A stretch of 64,000 bases of DNA from NCBI GenBank assembly GCA_045430275.1, contig JAILXU010000011.1, forward strand, positions 1 to 64,000. Reading direction: 5' to 3'. This DNA comes from Oceanobacter sp045430275 (GTDB lineage Bacteria; Pseudomonadota; Gammaproteobacteria; Pseudomonadales; Oceanobacteraceae). A program made the translations under genes and the position numbers. Under the pieces are notes generated by a model. The model saw only the letters and a list, made by a program, of their open reading frames with translations. It was not told the origin of the DNA and did no database searches. Of the stretch, positions 37,976 through 45,681 are shown one piece after another. Each line of letters starts with the position of its first letter. Within the stretch, counting starts at the first letter, position 1.

Positions 37976-38555
37976 AACCAGCCCCTAGAATTTTTAATTT
38001 TGAATTAACAACAACAGCACCTTCAGGAACATCCGAGCTAACGACACAATTCGCTCCAATAACAGCTCCATCCCCAATGCTTACTCCTTTCAATATAACT
38101 GCATTCATCCCAATCCATACACTATCCCCTATAAAAACAGGTAGCGACTTCGCCTGGCTTTTGGACTTTCTAGCAGATAAAGATATTGGGTGAAAGTCGG
38201 TATCGATTATTGTAACATTTGCTCCGACCATAACATCATTACCAATTTCAACACAACTTTGAGAGTAAACACAAACTCCTGATGCAGAAAACCTATCTCC
38301 TATTTTTATTTTTCCCGATTTGGAATTTGACTCAATAGTCCCCAATATACAAGGGCGGTAACAACCAATTGGATTTGCCAAAGGTAATGACACTAAAACA
38401 GACTGCCTTCCTATCGTAATATTTCTCCCCTGCAAACTTGGGAGACCCACAACTATCAACCCCTTACCAACAGAGATACCGCGAAGTGAATTCAAGTAAA
38501 AAATATAAAACCGAGAAACAACTCTTCTCCAAAATGCATACAACAGCCTTCTCAT
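37968..38555 (-). CDS. Hexapeptide acyltransferase
   Basis: A 195-residue LbH acyltransferase (CatB/WbbJ type). The ATG at 38555 is preferred because a GAGGA site lies 8 bases before it and the upstream gene stops at 38557; longer starts would overlap it. The coil of hexapeptide repeats includes VGANVTIIDTDFHPI with the catalytic His and ends in VIGANCVVSSDVPEGAVV. Likely O-acetylates a sugar. AT-rich. Confidence 0.85.
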   Translation of the reverse strand: MRRLLYAFWRRVVSRFYIFYLNSLRGISVGKGLIVVGLPSLQGRNITIGRQSVLVSLPLANPIGCYRPCILGTIESNSKSGKIKIGDRFSASGVCVYSQSCVEIGNDVMVGANVTIIDTDFHPISLSARKSKSQAKSLPVFIGDSVWIGMNAVILKGVSIGDGAVIGANCVVSSDVPEGAVVVNSKLKILGAGCV

Positions 38556-38556
38556 T

Positions 38557-39168
38557 TCAAAAATCCTCATATTTATTGCGACCAATCCATGCTTCAAATG
38601 GGGCACTTAAAGCTACGGGAGAGTAATTCAACCCTTCAACCCTTCTTCCTTTTAAAACCTCCGCTGGATTTCCAATAGCAATCCCATAATCAGGGACATC
38701 TGAACGTACAACTGACCCCGCACCAACAACCGCTCCTTTTCCGATTCGAACACCAGGTAATATCGTAGCTCCCGAGGCAACCCACGCATAATCCCCTATA
38801 TAAACGGGCTTCGAATACATTCGCCACTTCTGATCAGACAATGAATGAGATGCCGTAAAAACACATACGTTATTATTTAAAACCACATTTTTCCCTATAA
38901 CAATTCGATCGTGGAGGGCCAAATGCGTTCCAGTACCAAGGAAACTTTCACTCCCTACTTTCAAATTACTACAATCTCCATTCAGCTCCACATCGCCAAA
39001 CAGCACCATATTAGAAATCTCCCCCCCCTTTCGTACAATAATGTAGTTTTTAACAAATATAACAATCAACCTCTTAGTATAAAAGGCGCGCTTGAGCCAA
39101 ACAACAAACCACCTTTTTGAAAAAACAGCAGGCTTCTCTCTATGAACCCATAAAAAATTAAAACTCAT
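38557..39168 (-). CDS. Hexapeptide acyltransferase
   Basis: A 203-residue LbH acyltransferase. The start was moved to MSFNFLW (39168), one base after the wzx stop and behind AAGGAAA. The left-handed helix spans about 65-180, with CVFTASHSLSDQ (catalytic His), VYIGDYAWVASGATILPGV and IGKGAVVGAGSVV. It has paralogy of fold, not close identity, with the next gene. The third acyltransferase of the locus. Confidence 0.85.
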   Translation of the reverse strand: MSFNFLWVHREKPAVFSKRWFVVWLKRAFYTKRLIVIFVKNYIIVRKGGEISNMVLFGDVELNGDCSNLKVGSESFLGTGTHLALHDRIVIGKNVVLNNNVCVFTASHSLSDQKWRMYSKPVYIGDYAWVASGATILPGVRIGKGAVVGAGSVVRSDVPDYGIAIGNPAEVLKGRRVEGLNYSPVALSAPFEAWIGRNKYEDF

Positions 39169-39169
39169 A

Positions 39170-40504
39170 TCAATTTCCTTTTTCAAATCCCAAATAGCAA
39201 GATAAACCAACACCAAGAAAATCATTTATCTTAATAAAAACCCAAAAGCATAAAATCATTTCATAAACAAACAAAGCTCCTCCAGCCCCCTCAACGCCAA
39301 AAATAAAAATACCAAGCATCGAAATCAGCAGGTATAAAACTGACATGAGAACATAAAATCTAGATAATTCCTTATGTTTACTAACAGCCATCAGTACAAC
39401 CTGACCACTCTGCCATACATTATTTACACCGACCGAAAACACCAACAATAAAAACAGCCATTGGTTATAACCCACCTCTTTTCCCAACCAAAAATCAAGC
39501 AAATACTCGCCTAAAGACATCATACCTAGCACACCTAAAACACTAAAAAAAACAGCCACTCGCCAAACTTTAATATATAAAAGTCTAAGAAGAGAGAAAT
39601 CTCCAATGCCATATGCCTTTGTCATTTCAGGCCAAGCAGATTGATTAACAACTGTCACTATTTGAACAAGCATTCTAGTCAATGTTCTATATGCAGAAAA
39701 CACAACCACGGAAGAAGGAGAAAGCATTATTCCCAAGATTAATACTATTCCTTGGTTATTTATGGCATTCCCCAAAGGAAATCCCATAAAGGATAGTGCT
39801 GGCCCCAACAGCTCTCCGACCTCTTTTTTAGAAAACCCGCCAACTCCTAATTTCAAATCAGGAACCACCTTGAGATAAGACATATACATAAATATTAGCC
39901 CCACCATTCTAGAAGCTAAAAAGGCAAACCCTAAAAGTAAAGCCCCTCCACCAAAAAACAAAACTCCGATAGTAACGAGCCATTCAAAAACACGAATATG
40001 ATTCGCTAAAAAAACCCCTTCTGAATACATACCAACACATCTATAACCTGCATTAATTACAGCGACATTCAAACCCAATATCATATACAAACACATACAT
40101 AAAAATGCAAGATAACCATCAACACTACTTATACTTTCAAACCCCCATTCAAAACAATAAAAATGAACAGCAAGCAAAAGCAAAATCACAAAAAGAATAA
40201 AAAAAGAAATTATACCAACCATTCCCCACGCACTATGAAAAACAACTCTAGTTTTTTCTACATCACCATCACCATCTTTATATAACATCACCATCTTATT
40301 TGCAGCAGCAGATATCAACCCAGCCTCAGTTAGCAACAGGTATGCAGGTATGGCCGTCAACACCAACCACTCACCATAAAAATCAACCCCCCAAAAATAC
40401 AAATAAACCGGGATATTAACTAACTGCATTCCCATTGTAATAAAATAGCCATATGAGTTCGCTGTTACCCCTCGAATCAGCCTTTTCAAAACTCCATTAG
40501 TCAT
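39170..40504 (-). CDS. wzx: Repeat-unit flippase (Wzx-like)
   Basis: A MATE/MOP-superfamily translocase expected to flip the undecaprenyl-linked repeat unit. The 444-residue protein has about 12 TM segments; its N-terminus includes RGVTANSYGYFITMGMQLVNI, the polysaccharide-biosynthesis signature. First gene of the operon on the minus strand; its start lies 70 bases from the IS remnant. Strongly AT-rich. Confidence 0.87.
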   Translation of the reverse strand: MTNGVLKRLIRGVTANSYGYFITMGMQLVNIPVYLYFWGVDFYGEWLVLTAIPAYLLLTEAGLISAAANKMVMLYKDGDGDVEKTRVVFHSAWGMVGIISFFILFVILLLLAVHFYCFEWGFESISSVDGYLAFLCMCLYMILGLNVAVINAGYRCVGMYSEGVFLANHIRVFEWLVTIGVLFFGGGALLLGFAFLASRMVGLIFMYMSYLKVVPDLKLGVGGFSKKEVGELLGPALSFMGFPLGNAINNQGIVLILGIMLSPSSVVVFSAYRTLTRMLVQIVTVVNQSAWPEMTKAYGIGDFSLLRLLYIKVWRVAVFFSVLGVLGMMSLGEYLLDFWLGKEVGYNQWLFLLLVFSVGVNNVWQSGQVVLMAVSKHKELSRFYVLMSVLYLLISMLGIFIFGVEGAGGALFVYEMILCFWVFIKINDFLGVGLSCYLGFEKGN

Positions 40505-40638
40505 ACGAAAAACTCACTTAATTTCACAGAAACCCCTAATATCACATTAATACCTTTCAGTCTATAACCCCCCCTGTAGTGTTCTACTAATCCCGGACAC
40601 CCTGATAGGTGGTAATCTTGCCACCAGAGAGGTGTTCA

Positions 40639-40947
40639 ATGAAAAGACAACGTCGTTCCTTTACTCCCGAATTCAAGCTCGAAGCCGCCAACCTGGTGCT
40701 TGATCAGGGATATTCTGTTTCCGAGACCTGTAAGTCACTGGATGTCGGTGAGTCTGCGCTGCGGCGCTGGGTTGACCAACTTCGTAATGAACGAGGTGGC
40801 AAAACGCCCACATCCAAAGCAATGACGGAAGAGCAACAGCGCATTCAAGAGCTGGAAAAACGGGTTAAAGAACTGGAAACCGAGAAACAGATACTAAAAA
40901 AGGCTACGGCTCTCTTGATGTCAGACGAATTCAAACCTATGCGCTGA
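40639..40947 (+). CDS. IS3-family transposase OrfA
   Basis: A 102-residue HTH protein (MKRQRRSFTPEFKLEAANLV, SVSETCKSLDVGESALRRW) with a leucine-zipper-like coil (IQELEKRVKELETEKQIL). The ATG at 40639 follows GAGAGG and is preferred to an earlier in-frame start. An AAAAAAG slippery heptamer at 40896-40902 is the expected -1 frameshift site for making OrfAB. OrfA alone cannot transpose. Confidence 0.9.
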   Translation: MKRQRRSFTPEFKLEAANLVLDQGYSVSETCKSLDVGESALRRWVDQLRNERGGKTPTSKAMTEEQQRIQELEKRVKELETEKQILKKATALLMSDEFKPMR

Positions 40948-41217
40948 TAGACCGTTTGAGAGAGTTCTGGCCCATTCAATTGGTCTGCCAGACGTTTGGG
41001 ATCCGACACTCCAGTTTCTACGATCACTGTCGTACAAACTATGCATCAATCATGAGTGGATCCCAGAGACCTGGTATCGTTCATTGCAAGAAGCCAAGAT
41101 GGATATTGGTCGTTATCTAATGGGCTTTACAACCAACAACGGCCACATAGTGTGAATGATGGAATCAGTCCTCACGCTGCAGAAGAAAAACTTAAAACTG
41201 TGTCCGGAATCAGTTGA
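40940..41217 (+). pseudogene. Broken IS3-family orfB
   Basis: Three pieces in different frames. About 35 N-terminal codons (LIDRLREFWPIQLVCQTFG, to about 41050) are joined by a deletion to the C-terminal part (HEWIPETWYRSLQEAKMDIG, about 41052-41125). A one-base loss after GGCTTT then shifts the end (QQRPHSVNDGISPHAAEE, stop at 41217). The DDE catalytic core is gone. Confidence 0.85.
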
Positions 41218-41231
41218 CCACTACACAAACC

Positions 41232-41270
41232 GTGTCCAGAAATTAGTTGACCACCATATAGACCACTACA
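41232..41270 (+). repeat. Second, partial IS right-end sequence
   Basis: GTGTCCAGAAATTAGTTGAC (41232 onward) and GACCACTACA (41261-41270) repeat the pattern of the right inverted repeat at 41200-41225 six bases after it ends, with a short CATATA insertion. It looks like the terminal trace of another, related IS copy. Confidence 0.6.
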
Positions 41271-41333
41271 CTTGGCTCAATTCAAAAAGGCGAGTAGAAT
41301 TTTAGAGTATTTAACTTAAATCAGGGATTACTT

Positions 41334-41966
41334 ATGCGCAAACTAATTTTGGGGGCGATTCTTACCGTAAGCCTCCCGACAATGGCCGATATTGCAACCG
41401 ATTTAAACAGTGGCCTTTCTGTTTCAGAAGCCTATCAAAATGCAGCCGCTGCCTGTACTGGGGAGGAGTGTGATGCTCTTATTGCTCAAGAGATGCTGGA
41501 AGCCGGTGTTTCTGCCGAGATGATTATGGCTGCAGTCATTGATTCTGGCATACCTGCAGCAGTAGTTATTGAAGCCGCAGCGGATGCTGCTTTAAGAGCA
41601 GGTGTCGATGTCAATGACGTGATGGCTGCAGCCGCAAATGTACCGGGTGTTCAACCAGCCGACGCTGTGCAAGGTGTTACCGCTGCTGCTGTTACCAACA
41701 ACGTTGCCGTTGCTCAGGTCATGGTCGCTGCCAACAACGCTGGCATAAACTCAGTACAAACTGTTGCAGGTGTCTCTCAGGCAGGCGTCAGCCAAACCGT
41801 TGTGGAACGTTCTGCTTCTACAGCAGGTATTCCAGCCAATCTGGTGAATGCCGGTCTGAATGTTGCCCAAAACAATGGCAACAACTCTTCTGATTCAGGC
41901 AGCTCGGTTAATTTGGGCAATATTATTACCTCCCCCACCACCCCTGGTGGCGATAGCCCAGCTTAA
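41334..41966 (+). CDS. Exported Ala/Val-rich repeat protein of unknown function
   Basis: The 210 residues begin with a signal peptide (MRKLILGAILTVSLPTMA, cleavage near 18-19). A two-cysteine segment, ACTGEECDAL, follows at about 40-49. Residues 50-180 are degenerate helical repeats of roughly 20 residues built on A-G-V/I turns (EAGVSAEMIMAAVIDSGIP, RAGVDVNDVMAAAANVPG, NNAGINSVQTVAGVSQAG). The C-terminal 30 residues are Ser/Asn/Gly-rich. I recognise no family. It is followed by a strong terminator, so it is transcribed alone. Possibly an envelope or surface protein. Confidence 0.8.
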   Translation: MRKLILGAILTVSLPTMADIATDLNSGLSVSEAYQNAAAACTGEECDALIAQEMLEAGVSAEMIMAAVIDSGIPAAVVIEAAADAALRAGVDVNDVMAAAANVPGVQPADAVQGVTAAAVTNNVAVAQVMVAANNAGINSVQTVAGVSQAGVSQTVVERSASTAGIPANLVNAGLNVAQNNGNNSSDSGSSVNLGNIITSPTTPGGDSPA

Positions 41967-41986
41967 TTACATCTGAAGCACTCCAG

Positions 41987-42012
41987 AACCCGGTTTGTCA
42001 CCGGGTTTTTTT
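41987..42012 (+). terminator. Intrinsic terminator after the Ala/Val-rich gene
   Basis: AACCCGG-TTTGTCA-CCGGGTT stem followed by a T-run, 20 bases after the stop codon. Confidence 0.9.
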
Positions 42013-42070
42013 ATGCCTTTTGATACACTTCATAACATACTTTTAGCCATCTTATTTTTCGGAATGTGAC

Positions 42071-43408
42071 GTGTCTATAATCTCTTGGCGTTTCTATCAG
42101 TTTTTTCTATTTACACTTCCACTTGCATTCGGAGCCAATACGGAGTGGGCATGGGGATTCTACTCGGTCATTGCCATGCTATTTTTCAGTGTCAAATTAC
42201 ATACTTTTGCCACTGCTATCCCTAGCAGCAACTCACTATTTCTACTATCAAAAGCAGCCTGGCCTCTCGGCGTGCTCTGGCTGACTCAGTTATGGGTTAG
42301 CTATCAATGGTTGAGTGGTAGTACGTTAACTCCCTACGATACCCAGCTCGCCCTATTGAAGGGGTTAGGGTTTGCCAGCTTTTTGGGATGGACACTGCTT
42401 GAACTCAATACTCCCGAACGCTTGGTCCGGTCCGGGTGGGTTATTGTTTTATCTGCCGCCTTACAGTCTGTTTATGGTTCAGTAATGGTGATGAGTGGAC
42501 TGGAATATAGTTTTTTCATTAAAAAGTGGACCTACCAACATTATGCAACCGGTACCTTTGTTAACCGAAACCATCTAGCAGGCTACCTGGAAATGGCACT
42601 GGCGCTGGGTATCGGCATGTTAATTGCCCAAGCTACTCAATATCATGGCTCATGGCGAGAACGAGCACGTCAATTCATCATAATGCTTTTAAGCAATAAG
42701 GTTATCCTGCGTCTACTCCTAGCTGTGATGGTAATTGCACTGGTTATGACTCGATCACGCATGGGTAATACAGCTTTTTTTGCCAGCATGTCCATTGCGG
42801 GGTTACTGGCTCTGATATTGATGAAACACAAAACACGCTCCACAACCATCTTACTTTCCAGCTTGATGATTATCGATATTGCCATCGTCGGTACATTTTT
42901 TGGTGTAGGTAAAGTTGCAGAGCGCCTCCAAAACACCAGTACCACACACGAAACCCGAGATGAGGTTGCTCGCGATACGCTTGATATGTGGAAATCTTCA
43001 CCCATCACAGGCTTAGGCGCAGGTTCTTTTGTCTATATCTATCCTGCTTTCAAGAAAGAAGATATTGTGCAAGAAGTACTCAACAACAACGCCCACAACG
43101 ATTACCTCCAGTTTTTGATGGAGTTCGGTGCTCCTGCTACTGCAGCACTGGGTTCTGCCGTGTTGTTCAGCTTGTGGACGGCAATTCAAGCAATGCGCAA
43201 GCGCCGCAGTGAACTGCACAAAGGTATGGGCTTTGCCTCTACCATGGGCATTATCGCCATTGCCATTCATTCGACAGTGGATTTCAACTTACAAATTCCG
43301 GCCAATGCCTATATGTTTGTCTTCCTGATGGCACTGGCATTTATCGCCCGCTGGGGGCCTTCTGAAACACACTCCAGGCGTTACCGAAGACAGCATTCTC
43401 CTTCATGA
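42071..43408 (+). CDS. O-antigen ligase/polymerase-family membrane protein
   Basis: The 445-residue Wzy_C-domain protein has about 11 TM segments. The periplasmic loop has FVNRNHLAGYLEMAL (about 158-172, the RNH motif) and SPITGLGAGSFVYIYP (about 305-320), then NNAHNDYLQFLMEFG, the conserved H-N-D-Y motif of ligases and some polymerases. It uses a GTG start, with no suitable ATG upstream. It lies outside the EPS operon, on the opposite strand. It could ligate or polymerise a glycan, or glycosylate proteins (PglL-like). Confidence 0.85.
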   Translation: MSIISWRFYQFFLFTLPLAFGANTEWAWGFYSVIAMLFFSVKLHTFATAIPSSNSLFLLSKAAWPLGVLWLTQLWVSYQWLSGSTLTPYDTQLALLKGLGFASFLGWTLLELNTPERLVRSGWVIVLSAALQSVYGSVMVMSGLEYSFFIKKWTYQHYATGTFVNRNHLAGYLEMALALGIGMLIAQATQYHGSWRERARQFIIMLLSNKVILRLLLAVMVIALVMTRSRMGNTAFFASMSIAGLLALILMKHKTRSTTILLSSLMIIDIAIVGTFFGVGKVAERLQNTSTTHETRDEVARDTLDMWKSSPITGLGAGSFVYIYPAFKKEDIVQEVLNNNAHNDYLQFLMEFGAPATAALGSAVLFSLWTAIQAMRKRRSELHKGMGFASTMGIIAIAIHSTVDFNLQIPANAYMFVFLMALAFIARWGPSETHSRRYRRQHSPS

Positions 43409-43437
43409 AACGCTTGAAAATCTAGTATGGATACCGC

Positions 43438-44097
43438 ATGACGTTGCAACCAAACCTGCTCACATTAGGCATTAATCAACAAGGCCGGGATTTTGTTGTC
43501 GGGGATATTCATGGCGAAGTCCCTCGACTGCAAGCACAGCTACAAACCATAGGGTTCAACTCGCAAACAGATCGACTGATTTGCGTTGGAGACCTGATTG
43601 ATCGTGGCCCAGAATCTGTTAATGCCCTGGAGCTGTTAAAACAACCCTGGTTCTTCTCTGTATTGGGAAATCATGAACTACTGATGCTCAACGCCATGAA
43701 GCACAAAATCAACAGTGATCGAATGCTCTGGTTTTCACACGGCGGTGAATGGATTGCCTCAACAGCACCAGATCAATGGCCTGCCTGGTTTGAATTGATC
43801 GAACAGTTGCCATTAGCCATTGAAGTTACCGGATCAAACAATACCCGCTACGGCATTGTCCATGCAGACTTTCCGGGTGATCACTGGGGTGAGTTCAAGG
43901 ACTTTTCTGAGGAAGATCTAACGCACTGCATTTGGTCACGTGGTTCCTTTAAAAGCCGCTCGAATCATACGATAGAAGGTATTGATATTCTGATTCACGG
44001 TCACAATGTGGTCGAAGAAGAATTACATCTGGGCAATCGGTGGTACATCGAACAAGGGGCTTATCTGGGCAATGATTTCATTATTAAACAACTGTAG
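43438..44097 (+). CDS. Metallophosphoesterase (PrpA/Ser-Thr phosphatase-like)
   Basis: A 219-residue calcineurin-type phosphoesterase of the small bacterial PPP group. Metal motifs are in order: VVGDIHGEV (about 21-29), CVGDLIDRGPES (about 51-62), VLGNHE (about 80-85), IVHADFPGDHWG (about 140) and ILIHGHNVVEE (about 182). This matches PrpA/PrpB-type protein phosphatases and related diadenosine tetraphosphatases; the substrate is not predictable. It starts 29 bases after the ligase-like gene, and the two may share a transcript. Confidence 0.9.
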   Translation: MTLQPNLLTLGINQQGRDFVVGDIHGEVPRLQAQLQTIGFNSQTDRLICVGDLIDRGPESVNALELLKQPWFFSVLGNHELLMLNAMKHKINSDRMLWFSHGGEWIASTAPDQWPAWFELIEQLPLAIEVTGSNNTRYGIVHADFPGDHWGEFKDFSEEDLTHCIWSRGSFKSRSNHTIEGIDILIHGHNVVEEELHLGNRWYIEQGAYLGNDFIIKQL

Positions 44098-44175
44098 AGA
44101 TCGATTAAAAACCGATTGCGGCTGATTTCAGATACTCACACCCCACATTCGGATACTTAGACACAGGACTCCTAC

Positions 44176-44739
44176 ATGCTTTTACACTTGTTGATCGGCT
44201 TTGTCATTTTGCCTGCTCTGGTCATTTCTGCCTCCAGTCTTGCCTTGCCTCCCGCCGGAGTGATTCCTTACTCCTGCCAGAATGGCGAAGCTCTGGTATT
44301 GCTGGCTTACGACAATGGTAAAGACCGCAATGGCTGGGCGGCGTTTGGGGGAGGTGCCGACAAGGGCGAGAGCATTGCGCAAACGGCGGCGCGGGAATTT
44401 CATGAGGAGACCGGCTGTGTATTTCCGGTGCCGGATGCTCAGGATCTGGAACCACTGGAGAGTTCAGCGATTGGAACTTTTCACACCTACGTATATGAAG
44501 TGCCGTTTGTCGACTCGGCCAAAATTGAAGCGTCGCGTTGTGGCACCGTTGGAGAGCGCAAGGACTGGATCTGGTTTCGCCTGACCGATCTGATCACAGC
44601 TCTGAAAGAGCGGGAAGATATACCTGATCGCTTTGACTCCAGCAAAACCTATCCACTCTGGTTTATTGGCCGAGTGTCTCTGCAAGAAGCTCGTGATGAC
44701 GGCATCCTGCCGCAAGACAATTCCGTCTGTCAGAAATAG
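44176..44739 (+). CDS. NUDIX hydrolase with an export-like N-terminus
   Basis: The 187 residues contain a complete NUDIX box, GGGADKGESIAQTAAREFHE followed by ETG (about 57-80), fitting GX5EX7REUXEEXGU. Residues 1-25 (MLLHLLIGFVILPALVISAS) are hydrophobic and look like a signal peptide or membrane anchor, unusual for this family. Substrate unknown. The 3' end overlaps the convergent barrel gene by 10 bases. Confidence 0.85.
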   Translation: MLLHLLIGFVILPALVISASSLALPPAGVIPYSCQNGEALVLLAYDNGKDRNGWAAFGGGADKGESIAQTAAREFHEETGCVFPVPDAQDLEPLESSAIGTFHTYVYEVPFVDSAKIEASRCGTVGERKDWIWFRLTDLITALKEREDIPDRFDSSKTYPLWFIGRVSLQEARDDGILPQDNSVCQK

Positions 44740-45305
44740 TAACGCGCAATCAGGTTAGAGCGGGTGCGGGTATCGGAAGTGCTGGCCTTATCCCGCCCCA
44801 TCATGGTGTTGGCGAAGGTCACATCCACATCAGTGTACTCCAACCCCACTTCCCCACCGATCGAAAACGCATCAGAGAAGTAATAATCCACACCCGCCAG
44901 TAAACTGGATTGATAGCCTTGGTATTCACTATCTGTACGATGCAAGCGGTTCATTGACGTGGTTTTATACTCGGTTTCATCGCGTCGCAACATCAGCAGG
45001 CGGGTTCCCAGATACACTTCGGTACGAGGCTCCGACAGGGCATAGCGATAAAAGCCCCCGGCACCTAATGTTATTTCCCGATAAAAATCATCGTATTGCT
45101 TGTGACGAGTTTCGAGATGCTCAATGCTGACAACAGGTTCGATACGCCAGTGCTCCCCCAGATTAATGGGCGCATAAATAACCGCCCCTTCTTCCAACAG
45201 AGAAATGCCAACACCAAACTCCGCCGCCACAGCAGGCAGGGACAACAGACTCACTCCCAGAGCGGTACCACAGCGACCGATTAACCTTCTTAACATTTTT
45301 CCCAT
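44730..45305 (-). CDS. Outer-membrane beta-barrel protein
   Basis: The 191 residues begin with a signal peptide (1-28, ending VAAEFG) followed by eight or so amphipathic strands and a C-terminal NLIARYYF, ending in Phe as outer-membrane barrels do. Size fits the OmpW/OmpA-barrel-like 8-strand class (OMP_b-brl type). Function unknown. Preceded by a good promoter (45335-45363). Confidence 0.82.
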   Translation of the reverse strand: MGKMLRRLIGRCGTALGVSLLSLPAVAAEFGVGISLLEEGAVIYAPINLGEHWRIEPVVSIEHLETRHKQYDDFYREITLGAGGFYRYALSEPRTEVYLGTRLLMLRRDETEYKTTSMNRLHRTDSEYQGYQSSLLAGVDYYFSDAFSIGGEVGLEYTDVDVTFANTMMGRDKASTSDTRTRSNLIARYYF

Positions 45306-45681
45306 ACGTTCCCCCCCGCTCAGTTAGTGGTCGCATAGTAAGCCGTTAATTCAAGCGGCTCAATTTCTGTGACGCAGTTCTCATGATAATAGTCAATTGA
45401 ACGCACAGATGATGACAATTTACTGACGAAAGCAGGGATCTCTGTTTGGCCCTTCAGAGAAAATTGCTTAACGCTGCGACAAGGCTGAATTCACTTGATC
45501 GAAGTCGAGCCAATCAATACGTGACATCAAGGGTGTGACCAAGTCAGCATTTATATGCATATGGGCATGAACCAGTCATCAATCCCTTGCCGAAGGGCTG
45601 GCTTAAACGCTTCAATTAGCCGATCATAAGCGCCTAAATATGAACTCGAATTTGCCGTTTCTGGCAGCTTAATTTCACGTA
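45306..45681. other. Intergenic region without a gene
   Basis: A 376-base gap between two divergent genes. It contains the promoter of the barrel gene at its left end. Apart from short weak stems (AGCCG...CGGCT at about 45341-45360) I see no RNA gene, repeat or credible ORF; a minus-strand frame at 45551-45808 overlaps the next gene and has no protein-like features. Confidence 0.6.
45335..45363 (-). promoter_or_regulatory. Promoter of the outer-membrane barrel gene
   Basis: On the minus strand TTGAGC (45363-45358), 17-base spacer, TACTAT (45340-45335), about 30 bases upstream of the ATG at 45305. Confidence 0.55.

Larger units (their letters stand above)
40575..41225 (+). mobile_element. Decayed IS3-family insertion sequence
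   Basis: A 651-base element bounded by imperfect 26-base inverted repeats: left 40575-40600 (TGTAGTGTTCTACTAATC...), right 41200-41225, whose reverse complement begins TGTAGTGGTCAACTGATT; about 22 of 26 positions match. It carries an intact orfA and a wrecked orfB. Intact relatives are about 1.2 kb, so about half is missing. No target-site duplication is obvious. It separates the EPS operon from the region beyond. Confidence 0.85.

Noticed and set aside
40505..40638. JUMPstart/ops element before the EPS operon
   Set aside because: I looked for the GGCGGTAGC core on the minus strand upstream of wzx and upstream of the porin and wcaJ genes and did not find it.
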